Positions 52,822 through 62,459 of a DNA stretch of 64,000 bases are shown piece after piece. Source of the DNA: a marine gamma proteobacterium HTCC2143. GTDB taxonomy: Bacteria > Pseudomonadota > Gammaproteobacteria > Pseudomonadales > Dasaniaceae. The translations under genes and the position numbers were made by a program. The stretch covers positions 62,001-126,000 of the forward strand of contig AAVT01000001.1 of NCBI GenBank assembly GCA_000169075.1, given 5' to 3'. How positions within the stretch are numbered: position 1 is the first letter of the stretch; the number at the start of each line of letters is the position of its first letter. Under the pieces are notes generated by a model. That model ran no database searches, was not told where the DNA came from, and saw nothing but the letters and a program-made list of their open reading frames with translations.

Positions 52822-54513
52822 TCAAGCCTCTTGTCTTGCTATTTCTCGCAGTCGTTTTTTATCAATTTTTCCCGTTGCGATTCTAGGCAGTGGATCCACA
52901 CTAATTTTCAAATAGCGGGGGACCTTAAACCGCGCAATACGTTGCACGAGGAAATCGTGAAGCAACTGTTCCGACAAGCTACTACCACCGCAGTAGATTG
53001 TCGCACCCACCTCTTCGCCCAGTCGTTCGTCGAGCACACCGTACACAGAGGCTTCGAGGATTTGATCATGCTCTAGCAAAGCGGCTTCAACTTCAGCACA
53101 ACCAATGTTTTCACCGCCACGAATAACCAGATCTTTAATCCGGTCCACTATGTAGAGGTAACCCTCTTCATTGAAAAATCCGACATCGCCGGTTTGCAAC
53201 CAATCGCCGGTCATCGCTTCAGCATTGGCATCGGGACGATTCCAATAACCTTCAAACAACGTTGCACCCTTGATTTGCACCTCACCGCGCTCGCCTGTGG
53301 ACACCTCATTGCCCTCCTCGTCGGCAATCCGTACATCCACAATAGTGGCAGCTCGCCCAGCACTGTCTGGGTGATCGAGGTAATCGTGACCACCGATACC
53401 CGTGCCTATAGCATTAGTTTCAGTCATACCCCAACCGGTATTTGGTAAGGCACTGCCAAATGCTGTGCCAATATTCTTTACCTGATCAGGGGCGCGAGGG
53501 GCACCACCACCGCCAACAACGGCTAAACTGCTCAAATCAAAATCAGTCGTCTTCGAAATTTCAACTAAATCGCCAGTCATTGCCGCCGGTCCAACAAAAG
53601 AGGCTATTTTTTCACGGTCAATAAGTTCCGCCGCAAAATTGGCATCCCATTTATACATACAAACGAGCTTACGCTGAGCTCGATAGCAGGACAACATCAC
53701 GGCATGTGAACCCGTCACATGAAACAACGGCACACCTTGTAATGTTGCGAGTTGATAGCCCGTATCTTCGGGGGCTTCAATATTAAACTCAGCGGCATGC
53801 AGACCCGTTTCAAACTCCCAGGACAACAACGCTGAGATAATATTTCCGTGGCATGACAAAACGCCTTTCGGATGACCTGTAGAGCCCGAGGTATAAAATA
53901 TTGTCGCTGGATCCTGAGCGGTAAAATTGTCAACAGCGGGCATGTCTACCGTATCAACATTCAATAACAGCTCAGCAAGGTTAGCAGTACCACTGGCTAA
54001 AGCTTTCGAAGGGCGAACCGCAATGACTTGAACGTCGACATCACCACGCACTGGCTCTAAGCGATCCAGCCGTTCCTGATCAGCGAACAGCACCTTGGCG
54101 CCACTATCATTAAGACCGTAAGCCATCTCGTCGGACAACCAAAGAGAATTCATTGCTACTGCTATAGCACCAATCGATGTAATCGCATTAAAGGTCAGTA
54201 TCCATTCCGGATAGTTACGCATTGAAATGGCAACGCGGTCGCCCTTTTTAATACCATAATCATCAATCAGCAATCGTCCAATCTGTGAGGCTCGCACCCA
54301 TGAGTCCTCAAAACTGTAGCGCTCATCTTCATAAACAATAAAAGTTTCGTCACTGCGGCTTTCATCATACAAATGCCGTAATGTCTGCGGCGCATTTTTA
54401 AATACCCGACACGGGCGTCCCCAAAACTCTCCGGGCACAATTTCATAGTCTTGCCCAGGACCGGTGGCAGCCGCTGCCAGTTGCTGGCGACTGGGTGTTT
54501 TTACTTCTGTCAT
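52822..54513 (-). CDS. Acyl-CoA ligase (AMP-binding, long-chain or related)
   Basis: A 563-residue adenylate-forming ligase. The A3 motif is IFYTSGSTGHPKGVLS (about residue 209), A5 is GWGMTETNAIG, A7 is WLQTGDVGFFNEEGYLYIVDR and A8 is VIRGGENIGCAEVEA. The C-terminal catalytic lysine is in PRIATGKIDKKRL. The N-terminal 60 residues before the conserved fold are longer than in compact ligases. Ribosome site AAGG precedes the ATG. Tail-to-tail with the GTPase, with only 12 bases between, and divergent from the nitroreductase gene. It should start degradation of a fatty, aromatic or terpenoid acid; the substrate is open. Confidence 0.93.
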   Translation of the reverse strand: MTEVKTPSRQQLAAAATGPGQDYEIVPGEFWGRPCRVFKNAPQTLRHLYDESRSDETFIVYEDERYSFEDSWVRASQIGRLLIDDYGIKKGDRVAISMRNYPEWILTFNAITSIGAIAVAMNSLWLSDEMAYGLNDSGAKVLFADQERLDRLEPVRGDVDVQVIAVRPSKALASGTANLAELLLNVDTVDMPAVDNFTAQDPATIFYTSGSTGHPKGVLSCHGNIISALLSWEFETGLHAAEFNIEAPEDTGYQLATLQGVPLFHVTGSHAVMLSCYRAQRKLVCMYKWDANFAAELIDREKIASFVGPAAMTGDLVEISKTTDFDLSSLAVVGGGGAPRAPDQVKNIGTAFGSALPNTGWGMTETNAIGTGIGGHDYLDHPDSAGRAATIVDVRIADEEGNEVSTGERGEVQIKGATLFEGYWNRPDANAEAMTGDWLQTGDVGFFNEEGYLYIVDRIKDLVIRGGENIGCAEVEAALLEHDQILEASVYGVLDERLGEEVGATIYCGGSSLSEQLLHDFLVQRIARFKVPRYLKISVDPLPRIATGKIDKKRLREIARQEA

Positions 54514-54733
54514 GTTTTGCCTTTTTTATTCTCAGTGTAATGCGCTAACTTACTGTGTTTTCACCCTAAGTATCAAGAGTTTCACAGAAATATTGCGAGT
54601 AAATAATCTTCTGATTAATAGCCTCTGGTCAAAGACACCTTACCCTAACCGCAGAACAAACTAACAACACATGCATGCCTCCTTGAAAACCGTTAAACTA
54701 GCAAGCTTTGCCCCTCTCAAACAGGTATAAATA

Positions 54734-55420
54734 ATGAGTAATGTTCAATTACCCGATATGACATTGGTAGAAGCCCTGCAGACACGTCGATCGGTTCGAG
54801 GCTTTACCGACAAAACCATCCCAGACGACATTTTGAAGGCAGTCTTTACCCAAGCGCAGTTAGCACCTTCTAACTGCAATACTCAGCCATGGAAAACGTA
54901 TGTAGCCTCAGGTGCCTTGCGTGATTCGATCAGCGAAAAGCTGATAGCTAAGGTGATGGGCGGTGAAAAACCTAACTACGACTTTGACTATAACAATACC
55001 TTCGAGGGAGACTATCGCACCCGTCAGGTCGAGTGTGCCGCGGCGATGTACGGTGAGATGGGTATCACTCGCGAAGACCGGGAGGGTCGCGGCCGCGCGG
55101 GGCTGCGCAACTTCCAATTATTTGACGCTCCCTACGTTGCTTTTTTTGGTATGGAGAAACAATTTGGCGCCACTATCGCACTGGATGTAGGCATTTACGC
55201 ACAATCACTGATGCTCATGTTAACCGCCTATGGGATTGGCTCCTGCGCAATGGGAAGTATGAGAAACTATCCTGAAGTGGTCAGGGAAGCCTTTGACATT
55301 GACGACAACACAGGCATTTTGTTTGGCATGACATTTGGCTACGAAGACAGCGCCGTACCCGCCAATAACACCCGCGTGGGACGTGAAAGCGTTGACGATG
55401 TTGTGGTGTTTAAATCGTAA
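54734..55420 (+). CDS. Nitroreductase-family flavoenzyme
   Basis: A 228-residue FMN-dependent reductase. The flavin-binding start is RRSVRGFTDKTIPDD (about residues 17-31), followed by AQLAPSNCNTQPWKTYVASG (about residues 40-60), and the mid-protein flavin loop is YGIGSCAMGSM (about residue 167). The family reduces nitro groups, quinones or enones with NAD(P)H; the sequence does not tell which. AGG lies about eight bases before the ATG. A strong terminator follows 24 bases after the stop. It is divergent from the CoA ligase. Confidence 0.9.
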   Translation: MSNVQLPDMTLVEALQTRRSVRGFTDKTIPDDILKAVFTQAQLAPSNCNTQPWKTYVASGALRDSISEKLIAKVMGGEKPNYDFDYNNTFEGDYRTRQVECAAAMYGEMGITREDREGRGRAGLRNFQLFDAPYVAFFGMEKQFGATIALDVGIYAQSLMLMLTAYGIGSCAMGSMRNYPEVVREAFDIDDNTGILFGMTFGYEDSAVPANNTRVGRESVDDVVVFKS

Positions 55421-55443
55421 AATTCTGCAGGAATTGACAAAAA

Positions 55444-55472
55444 GGAGTAAGCCAACGGCTTACCCCTTTTTT
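55444..55472. terminator. Bidirectional rho-independent terminator
   Basis: GTAAGCC (55447-55453) and GGCTTAC (55457-55463) form a seven-base stem with a three-base loop, extended by GG/CC pairs and followed by TTTTTT; the reverse strand also ends in a T-run. It separates the nitroreductase (plus) from the TonB receptor (minus). Confidence 0.85.
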
Positions 55473-55512
55473 GTTTAAAACTCTTTCACTCTGTCATCGA
55501 GGAAAAGACCCC

Positions 55513-58401
55513 TTAACCGCCAAACTTATAGGCGACATCGAGTCCCCAATATTTCGGATACAACAATGTTCCAGTTTGTCTAAAGTTGGTGCCTTCATTA
55601 CCCGTATTAATTTCACGGATGTTGCGTTCGTCGGTAACATTATCAACAAATAATCTTGCACGCCATTTCTCATCAACGCTCCTCCAGGCCAAGCTGGTGT
55701 CAACCTGATAGCGAGAAGGAATCAAATCTAATTCATCTTCAACACCGTTAGATTGCATTTCACCGGTATAAGAGTATGTCGCTCTCAAAGTAACGGCGCC
55801 CATTTCAGTCTGCCACTCATAACCGCCCCATACTGTCGCCTTATGCTTAGGAATCCGCTTTAACTCAGAGCCATTAGCATCTCGCTGATACAACTCTGGG
55901 CTAGTCGTCGCATTCCCGAAAAGAGAACCCGGTAAATCTGGATCATTTTGATAAACCACCAGATATTCATCACTGTACTCAGTCTCGGTATAACTGTAGT
56001 TAGCACCTATCGACAGCTCATCCGTTGGGTACCACAGCGTTTCAACTTCTAGGCCGGTATTAGTGGCGCCAGGCGCATTTTGGACAATGTTCACCGAACG
56101 CCCTCTAACGGGATCAAAGACGTTCAAACGATCCTGATAATCATCATATTCATAACGGTATATTGATCCGTTTAACTGTAAGGTGCCATCCAAGTGCAAA
56201 CCTTTGTAGCCCACTTCATAAGAAATAACCGTTTCTTTACCGTAAGAAAAAGGATCATCAATTTCGGTAACGATACCCGACGGCCCTGTGGCAATACGAG
56301 CGTCGGTGACACCTAAGGAATAACCTCCCGCGCGATAACCGGTGGTTACTGAGAAGTACATCAAAATGTCGTCGGTGGGGGTCCAGTCAAGATTCACTCG
56401 ATAATTCACATCATCCCATGAGTCATCGCCGCTGGTGGCCGACGTTTGCGCCAGCGGAATACCACCGAGTAGCAGGGGCGTTGCACAAGCGGCGTCGTCA
56501 AGGGCACATACCGGAGCTATGCCGTCGGCGGTCCATGTAGCGCGACCATATAATACGTTTAACATAGCCAGTGCTGTTCTACCGGTGGTGTCATCGTAGC
56601 CGGCCTGCCCCGTCAAACCAGGAAGAGCTCCCAGCGTATAATTGAGAAAGCTTGGGTTGCCATCTGCACCAATATTTTGTGGATCTTCTTCAAATCGCAA
56701 ACGCCGTTTTTCCACCGCCGTTTTCTTATCTTCAGCCCACCTCACACCTACCGTTAAACTGAACTCTTCATTAAATTCATAGGTACCCTGCGTATAAATC
56801 GCCGATGATTCGTTTTCGATAGAATTGGCTTGCACAAAGGAGTCACCTCGAGGATCACCAGCCCATTTTGACAGCACAGAGGTATGGTCAGCCACTTCAT
56901 CAAAGGTTGGCGGTGTATTTGGGTAGGCCCCAAAGAAACTACCATCGTTACCAACTCCAACCCCAAGTCCCGCCCAAAATGCTGCTGCCCCCGGGCTCAA
57001 TACATTGTCATCAAAATCAAAGCGCTGGGTGTAACGCTCAGTGGTATCGCTCAGGGAGTAATCTTGACTGCGACGCTCATCAAAGTAGTAAATACCCGTG
57101 GTTGCAGTCCAGCTATCACCCACCGCCCAATCCAATTGCATTTCGTAAGAATCGCTTTTGACCGTCTCAAGTACGGTTTGACGATATTTTGTGAAATCAG
57201 CATTGGAATAATCAATATCCTGATTGTAGCTGTAGTCAAATTCGGTATGACCATAAATAAACCTGAGTGATGTTTGCTCACTAATGTCCCACTTCGCCTC
57301 AACATGGCCAGACGCGTGATCAAACCTCTCCGCATTACAGCTATTGAGCGTACTGGGGAAGACGCGGCAATCACCGCCCTCGTTATTGACCGCCACCAAA
57401 TTATTGGGATCTGATTTTGACCCGCTAGTTTGACCGGCTAACTGGTTCTGATTAAAAGCAGGGTTGGGGTTGTAAGGAAATTCACTGGCGTCGATGCCAG
57501 CTCGGCGATTTAAGGCCCACTTTTCTTCGCCGGTAATGGGGTTAGTATAAGACCATGCACCAACCGTACCTGCCGCAACTTCACGTAAGCCCAACACACC
57601 TTCATTGATACTTCTTGTGCCTCGAGTAGCGCCGCTGCCTTCGTTGATAAACACCTGACCACCCACTGAGCGGTCGGATATGCGATCGTTGACCCGCGCA
57701 TTAATTTCGATGTCATCCGTTGGCAGCCACGTTAATGCGATAGCAATATTCTTGTCGTGAGTAGAGTCGATGTCGTTCCCGGCAACATCTTCCATCCATG
57801 CGTCACGGTCACGCTGGCTGGCGACCAGTCGACCCGCTAATTTGTCGGCAATAAGAGGACCGGAAAGCACACCGTAAAACTCCTCCGTACCATAATCGCC
57901 AAGCTGCGCTCGCACTTCGCCTTCAAAATCAAAGGTGGGTTTTTTGGTGATGTAGTTGACCGCACCACCGATGGAATTACGACCGTAGAGTGTGCCCTGC
58001 GGACCCCTCAATACTTCAACGCGCTGGAGGTCATAGAGGCCACTCTCTGACGAAGCAATACCAAAATCCGGTGAATATACGCCGTTATAGTAAGTTGCTA
58101 CACCAGGATCACCACCCAATGCCCGAAAATTACGCCCCACACCGCGTATCCGGATATCATAAGTATCTCGGGTGGTTGCAGGAATATAATTGATCATTTC
58201 ATCCGCGCTTTGAATCCCTAGTTCGTCAAGGTTCTCGGCGGTAAATGCAGTAATAGAGATGGACGTATCAGATACCGTAGCTTGCGTCTTTTCGGCGGTG
58301 ACAACCACTTCCTCGATTTTACGCTGCGCTATTGCTGAGGTGGAAAGGATGCTGGCAATCGACAGAGCTAAGAGACCTTTTGCAGAGAGTTTAAGGGCCA
58401 T
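55513..58401 (-). CDS. TonB-dependent outer-membrane receptor
   Basis: A 962-residue outer-membrane beta-barrel importing a large or scarce ligand with energy from TonB. A signal peptide (residues 1-25) ends at SAIA. The TonB box region is EEVVVTAEK (about 29-37), the plug domain contains IRIRGVGRNFRALGGDP and VEVLRGPQGTLYGRNSIGG (about residues 127-145), and the barrel follows with a high density of Y/W/N turns. The C-terminus is VAYKFGG, not the usual terminal phenylalanine. GGAGG precedes the ATG. Receptors of this type in related marine bacteria take up siderophores, glycans, or hydrophobic compounds; the neighbouring acyl-CoA dehydrogenases make a lipid-like ligand a fair guess. Confidence 0.94.
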   Translation of the reverse strand: MALKLSAKGLLALSIASILSTSAIAQRKIEEVVVTAEKTQATVSDTSISITAFTAENLDELGIQSADEMINYIPATTRDTYDIRIRGVGRNFRALGGDPGVATYYNGVYSPDFGIASSESGLYDLQRVEVLRGPQGTLYGRNSIGGAVNYITKKPTFDFEGEVRAQLGDYGTEEFYGVLSGPLIADKLAGRLVASQRDRDAWMEDVAGNDIDSTHDKNIAIALTWLPTDDIEINARVNDRISDRSVGGQVFINEGSGATRGTRSINEGVLGLREVAAGTVGAWSYTNPITGEEKWALNRRAGIDASEFPYNPNPAFNQNQLAGQTSGSKSDPNNLVAVNNEGGDCRVFPSTLNSCNAERFDHASGHVEAKWDISEQTSLRFIYGHTEFDYSYNQDIDYSNADFTKYRQTVLETVKSDSYEMQLDWAVGDSWTATTGIYYFDERRSQDYSLSDTTERYTQRFDFDDNVLSPGAAAFWAGLGVGVGNDGSFFGAYPNTPPTFDEVADHTSVLSKWAGDPRGDSFVQANSIENESSAIYTQGTYEFNEEFSLTVGVRWAEDKKTAVEKRRLRFEEDPQNIGADGNPSFLNYTLGALPGLTGQAGYDDTTGRTALAMLNVLYGRATWTADGIAPVCALDDAACATPLLLGGIPLAQTSATSGDDSWDDVNYRVNLDWTPTDDILMYFSVTTGYRAGGYSLGVTDARIATGPSGIVTEIDDPFSYGKETVISYEVGYKGLHLDGTLQLNGSIYRYEYDDYQDRLNVFDPVRGRSVNIVQNAPGATNTGLEVETLWYPTDELSIGANYSYTETEYSDEYLVVYQNDPDLPGSLFGNATTSPELYQRDANGSELKRIPKHKATVWGGYEWQTEMGAVTLRATYSYTGEMQSNGVEDELDLIPSRYQVDTSLAWRSVDEKWRARLFVDNVTDERNIREINTGNEGTNFRQTGTLLYPKYWGLDVAYKFGG

Positions 58402-58660
58402 GAGTGAACCTCCATATATTATTAGTATTATTATTAGCGGTAAAAAACAGTTATTTTTTGACCGACTTCATCAACATAACGTGATGCTGGGGCCTTGTAA
58501 ACATATATTTTTCAGCAGAAATGTCGCATTGGATGAATATTGAAAATCCCATCTATGCAGCTTCTACGGCAGAAACATGGGGCCCGAGAATAATTTATAG
58601 GGCCGCTGAAGATCGGAACAGGGGGCGTCTTCACCGCTCTCCGTTTAGAGAAATGCATAA

Positions 58661-58700
58661 AAAAACCCCAGGGCTTACCTTCATAAGCGCCTGGGGTTTT
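58661..58700 (-). terminator. Terminator of the acyl-CoA dehydrogenase genes
   Basis: CCCCAGG (58666-58672) and CCTGGGG (58690-58696) pair, with an inner GCTTA/TAAGC stem, giving a long hairpin. On the minus strand it is followed by a run of T. It lies 44 bases after the last acyl-CoA dehydrogenase gene of the minus strand; on the plus strand it also has four T. Confidence 0.8.
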
Positions 58701-58743
58701 AGAAAGCATTCCCGCTAGCGCGGGAACTGTGAAGCCGGTTATC

Positions 58744-59871
58744 TTAGCTATTGGCAAACCGAGTGGTGTGATAATCAGTGCTGCCGAAAGAAAACTGAAT
58801 AGTCGTTAAACGCTTGAAGTAGTGACCCACATCCAATTCGTCAGTTACCGCGATACCACCATGAATCTGTACAGACTCCTGACCCACCAATCGGGCCGCT
58901 TTGCCAATACGGCTCTTTGCCGCCGACAAGGCTTTAGGCGCACGACCATCTAAACGATCCATTTCCATCGCCGCCATCAAAAGAATTGACTTGGCTTGCT
59001 GCACTTCAATGAACATATTGGCCATACGATGCTGCAGCGCCTGAAACGTCGATAGCGTTACCTTAAACTGCTTACGGATTTTGCTGTATTCAACGGTTTT
59101 GTCCAGTGACACTTGCATGGCACCAACGGCTTCGGCACAGACTGCAAGAGCGGCTTTATCAATTGCAAATTCTATCGCGCCTATGGCACCGCCGATTTCG
59201 CCCACAATATTTGCGACCGGCACCGAAACATTTTCGAACCAAATGTCAGCAGCCCGCTGACCGTCAACATTTGCATAGCTGCGGCGACGTACACCCTCAG
59301 CATTGGCATCAACAACAATCAAGCTAATACCATCACGATCTGTTGTAGCGCCAGCGGTGCGAACCGATACAACCAGCTTTTCAGCCGACTCACCGTTTAA
59401 TACCACGGCTTTGTGGCCATTGATGGTGACGTGGTCCCCATTCATTTCCGCCGTGCACTCAACATTGGCTGCTTCATAACGGCTTTGTGGCTCTGCATAC
59501 GCAAAAGCTAATTGCAGCTTTCCTTCCATCATTGGCATCAATAATTGGGCTTTTTGCTCTTCACTTGCCGATTCGGCTAAAACTGCACCGGCCAAAACTG
59601 TATTCGCAAGAAACGGCTCTACCAACAGACCTTTGCCGAACTCTTCCATCATAACGATAAGATCGACCGCACTGCCGCCAAAACCACCGTCTTCTTCTTT
59701 AAAGGGTACTGTTAACCAACCCAGCTCAGCAAATAGCTGCCAATGCTCAGCACTGAAGCCCTGGCCGCTTTTTGCGATCGCTTGGCGGCTTTCCCACTCG
59801 TAGTCTTGACTGATAAATTTACCGACGCTGTCTTGCAGCATCTGCTGTTCTTCACTGTATGAAAAGTCCAT
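58744..59871 (-). CDS. Acyl-CoA dehydrogenase, second pair, non-catalytic-type subunit
   Basis: A 375-residue acyl-CoA dehydrogenase. Flavin and substrate regions include FAYAEPQSRYEAANVE and INGHKAVVLNGESAEKLVV, and helix-G segment FAIDKAALAVCAEAVGAMQ. The catalytic base normally seen either in a HER motif before residue 260 or near the end is not visible here; the C-terminus reads TIQFSFGSTDYHT. In heteromeric enzymes of steroid-type side-chain oxidation one partner lacks the base, and this gene fits that role beside the 59885-61084 gene, 13 bases upstream. GGGAGA precedes the ATG. Function as a partner subunit is inference; the family call is secure. Confidence 0.9.
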   Translation of the reverse strand: MDFSYSEEQQMLQDSVGKFISQDYEWESRQAIAKSGQGFSAEHWQLFAELGWLTVPFKEEDGGFGGSAVDLIVMMEEFGKGLLVEPFLANTVLAGAVLAESASEEQKAQLLMPMMEGKLQLAFAYAEPQSRYEAANVECTAEMNGDHVTINGHKAVVLNGESAEKLVVSVRTAGATTDRDGISLIVVDANAEGVRRRSYANVDGQRAADIWFENVSVPVANIVGEIGGAIGAIEFAIDKAALAVCAEAVGAMQVSLDKTVEYSKIRKQFKVTLSTFQALQHRMANMFIEVQQAKSILLMAAMEMDRLDGRAPKALSAAKSRIGKAARLVGQESVQIHGGIAVTDELDVGHYFKRLTTIQFSFGSTDYHTTRFANS

Positions 59872-59884
59872 GTCTATCTCCCGC

Positions 59885-61084
59885 TTACAAGCCTAATACG
59901 GCCTTGCAAATAATATTTGTTTGAATTTCGTTACTACCGCCGTAGATAGTTGCTTTGCGGTTGTTGAAGTATCTCGGTGAGCTGTTGGCCGCTTGCTCTG
60001 GCCCGATCTTAATTTCCTCGTAGTCAGCAACAAATTGCTCACGAACAAACGGCAGTCCGTAATAACCCGCCATTTCAACATTGAGTTCATCGATCGCTTG
60101 CTGGATTTCAGTGCCCTTAATTTTCAGAATAGACGACTCCGGTCCCGGTGCTTTACCTGTGCTGACCGCTGCCAGAGTACGCAAATCTGTGTATTCAAGC
60201 GCTAGTAGTTCGATTTCAATATCGGCTACCTTTTGCTGCCACATGGGGTTCTCACTCAACATGGGACCACCATCACAGGTCTCTGCTGCTTTTGCTTTGA
60301 TTTTGCTGAGACGTATTTTCGAATTTGCAACGCCAGCAATACCCGTGCGCTCATGCGTCAGCAATACTTTTGCATAGGTCCAGCCTTTGCCTTCTTCACC
60401 AATGAGGTTCTCTACAGGGACTCGTACGTTGTCAAAATGCACTTCGTTGACTTCAGGAGTACCGTCTAACAGATAAATAGGAGACACTTTAATGCCCGGG
60501 GTTTTCATATCAATCAACAAAAACGAAATCGAAGCCTGGTTTTTCTCTTCTGCAGCACCGGTGCGAACTAGGCAAAAGATCCAATCAGCGTGCTGCCCTA
60601 AAGTTGTCCAGGTCTTGGTACCGTTGACGACATATTCGTCTCCGTCGCGAACCCCTGTAGTTCTCAAAGATGCAAGGTCAGACCCGGCATTAGGTTCCGA
60701 GTAACCCTGACACCACCACACATTACTGGCCAAAATATCTGGCAAAAAACGCTCTTTTTGTTCTTCGTTGCCATAGGTATAGATCACGGGTGCTACCATC
60801 GATATACCAAAAGCCATGACTGCAGGCGCTCCAACTTTGGCGCACTCGTTGCTAAAGATATACTTTTGGGTGGAGGACCAACCAGTACCGCCGTGCTCAA
60901 CAGGCCAGTTAACCGCAGCCCAGCCTTTATCGGCTAGAATTTTTTGCCAGCGAACATGATCTTCCTTTTCCAGCTCATAACCATTATTCGTTTTGTTACG
61001 GATATCGGCGGGGAATTCATTCGCCAAGAAATCAGTTACTTCTGCCTGGAACGCGAGTTCCTCGGCGGACAAATCAGTATTCAT
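59885..61084 (-). CDS. Acyl-CoA dehydrogenase, second pair, catalytic-type subunit
   Basis: A 399-residue acyl-CoA dehydrogenase. FAD and substrate motifs: WWCQGYSEPNAGSDLASLRT (about residues 125-144), VVNGTKTWTTLGQHADWIFCL, and VPVENLIGEEGKGWTYAKVLLTHERTGIAG (about residues 224-253). The HER glutamate (about residue 246) is in the place used as catalytic base by several acyl-CoA dehydrogenases; the C-terminal position is IYGGSNEIQ, without the glutamate. AGGAGA precedes the ATG. It is followed by its probable partner subunit. It is similar in design to the 62460-63632 gene, suggesting duplication of a gene pair. Confidence 0.93.
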   Translation of the reverse strand: MNTDLSAEELAFQAEVTDFLANEFPADIRNKTNNGYELEKEDHVRWQKILADKGWAAVNWPVEHGGTGWSSTQKYIFSNECAKVGAPAVMAFGISMVAPVIYTYGNEEQKERFLPDILASNVWWCQGYSEPNAGSDLASLRTTGVRDGDEYVVNGTKTWTTLGQHADWIFCLVRTGAAEEKNQASISFLLIDMKTPGIKVSPIYLLDGTPEVNEVHFDNVRVPVENLIGEEGKGWTYAKVLLTHERTGIAGVANSKIRLSKIKAKAAETCDGGPMLSENPMWQQKVADIEIELLALEYTDLRTLAAVSTGKAPGPESSILKIKGTEIQQAIDELNVEMAGYYGLPFVREQFVADYEEIKIGPEQAANSSPRYFNNRKATIYGGSNEIQTNIICKAVLGL

Positions 61085-61214
61085 TGCAATTCTCCTTGCA
61101 TTCTATGTACTCAACTTTCATTTGAAACTTATAGTCGCTTTGACAACGTGGTAAATACGCCACTAATTGCTAAAACGACCACTAAATTTTTTCAGAAATG
61201 GAAAAATTATCGAA

Positions 61215-62354
61215 TTAAAAACCGTTAAGACAGGCAAAGCGGTCAAGTTGATAGCTGTAATCACCAAAGGTTTGTTGCGCGGCCCTAGCACGTTTCATAT
61301 AGAAACCCATATCATACTCATCGGTCATACCAATGCCACCATGCATCTGAATGGTTTCGTTGGTTACGTTCTCCGCGATTTCACACAGCTTTGCTTTGGT
61401 TGCAGCTGCCATCAGCGCCAAGTCGTCGTCATCGTTGTCAATCGCTTGCAACGCAGCCAATACCATCGACTTACCCAATTCCAACTCAGCAAACATATCG
61501 GCAGCACGGTGCTGTAGTGACTGAAAGCTACCAATTAATGCCTCAAACTGCTTGCGTTGCTTTAGGTATTCAATCGTGGTTTCAAACGACTGCAAACATA
61601 ACCCTAACAGCTCAGCCGACAGACCGATATTGGCAATACTAAGTGCTTTTTCAAGTACCGCCATGCCGCCATCCAATTCACCGATCAAGTCGCCTTTACT
61701 CACGACAACGTTATTCAGGGTGACCTTACCCGCATTGCGGCTGTCTACCATAATCACCCGTTCACAACTCAAACCCTGCACATCACCGTCAACCAAAAAC
61801 AGACTGACACCAGCCGTGTCACCGGCCTCACCAGATGTCCGTGCAGCAATGATCATTTTGTCTGCCACATGAGCATCCAACACCATTACTTTCTCACCAC
61901 TTAAGCTGAAACCGTCGCCATTAGCTGTTGCTGTCAAAGCAGTGTGCGCCGGACGATGGTGCCGGCCTTCTTGCAGAGCTAATGAAACCAACAACTTTCC
62001 TTCAGCAATCGCCGGCAACAGCGCTTGTTTTTGGGCGTCATTACCAGCAAGGTTGATCAGTGTTGCGCCCACCAATACCGAAGACTGCATCGGAGATACC
62101 GTCAGCTGGCGACCCATTTCTTCTAAAATCAACCCCAAACCTACATAGCCATAATCCAGGCCGCCATAATTTTCAGGGATTGCAATTCCCGCCCAACCCA
62201 TTTCGGCCATCTCTTGCCATAGATCCCGGGAAAAGCCATCTGCATTGCGCTCGTCACGCAACGCTCGCAACGCGGCAACGGGAGCTTTTTCCGCTAGGAA
62301 GCCGGCAGCGGCATCTTTTAACATTGATTGTTCTTCGTTTAATACTAGTGGCAT
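61215..62354 (-). CDS. Acyl-CoA dehydrogenase, first pair, non-catalytic-type subunit
   Basis: A 379-residue acyl-CoA dehydrogenase. It opens with LVLNEEQSMLKDAAAGFLAEKAPVAALRA, and contains FSLSGEKVMVLDAHVADKM, FQSLQHRAADMFAELELGK and IQMHGGIGMTDEYDMGFYMKR. Like the 58744-59871 protein, it has neither the HER motif nor a C-terminal catalytic glutamate; the end reads AAQQTFGDYSYQ. The ribosome site is AGGT before the ATG. A 105-base gap separates it from the catalytic-type gene upstream. Probably the partner subunit in a heteromer. Substrate unknown. Confidence 0.9.
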   Translation of the reverse strand: MPLVLNEEQSMLKDAAAGFLAEKAPVAALRALRDERNADGFSRDLWQEMAEMGWAGIAIPENYGGLDYGYVGLGLILEEMGRQLTVSPMQSSVLVGATLINLAGNDAQKQALLPAIAEGKLLVSLALQEGRHHRPAHTALTATANGDGFSLSGEKVMVLDAHVADKMIIAARTSGEAGDTAGVSLFLVDGDVQGLSCERVIMVDSRNAGKVTLNNVVVSKGDLIGELDGGMAVLEKALSIANIGLSAELLGLCLQSFETTIEYLKQRKQFEALIGSFQSLQHRAADMFAELELGKSMVLAALQAIDNDDDDLALMAAATKAKLCEIAENVTNETIQMHGGIGMTDEYDMGFYMKRARAAQQTFGDYSYQLDRFACLNGF

Positions 62355-62459
62355 CGTTTTTACCTATTCTCAATCCGTTCGACTCGCTAACATGTCTATT
62401 AGCAGCTTGCGCTCCATCCATGCGGGCTCGATGTATGGAGGCATCTAATAATTTAAAAG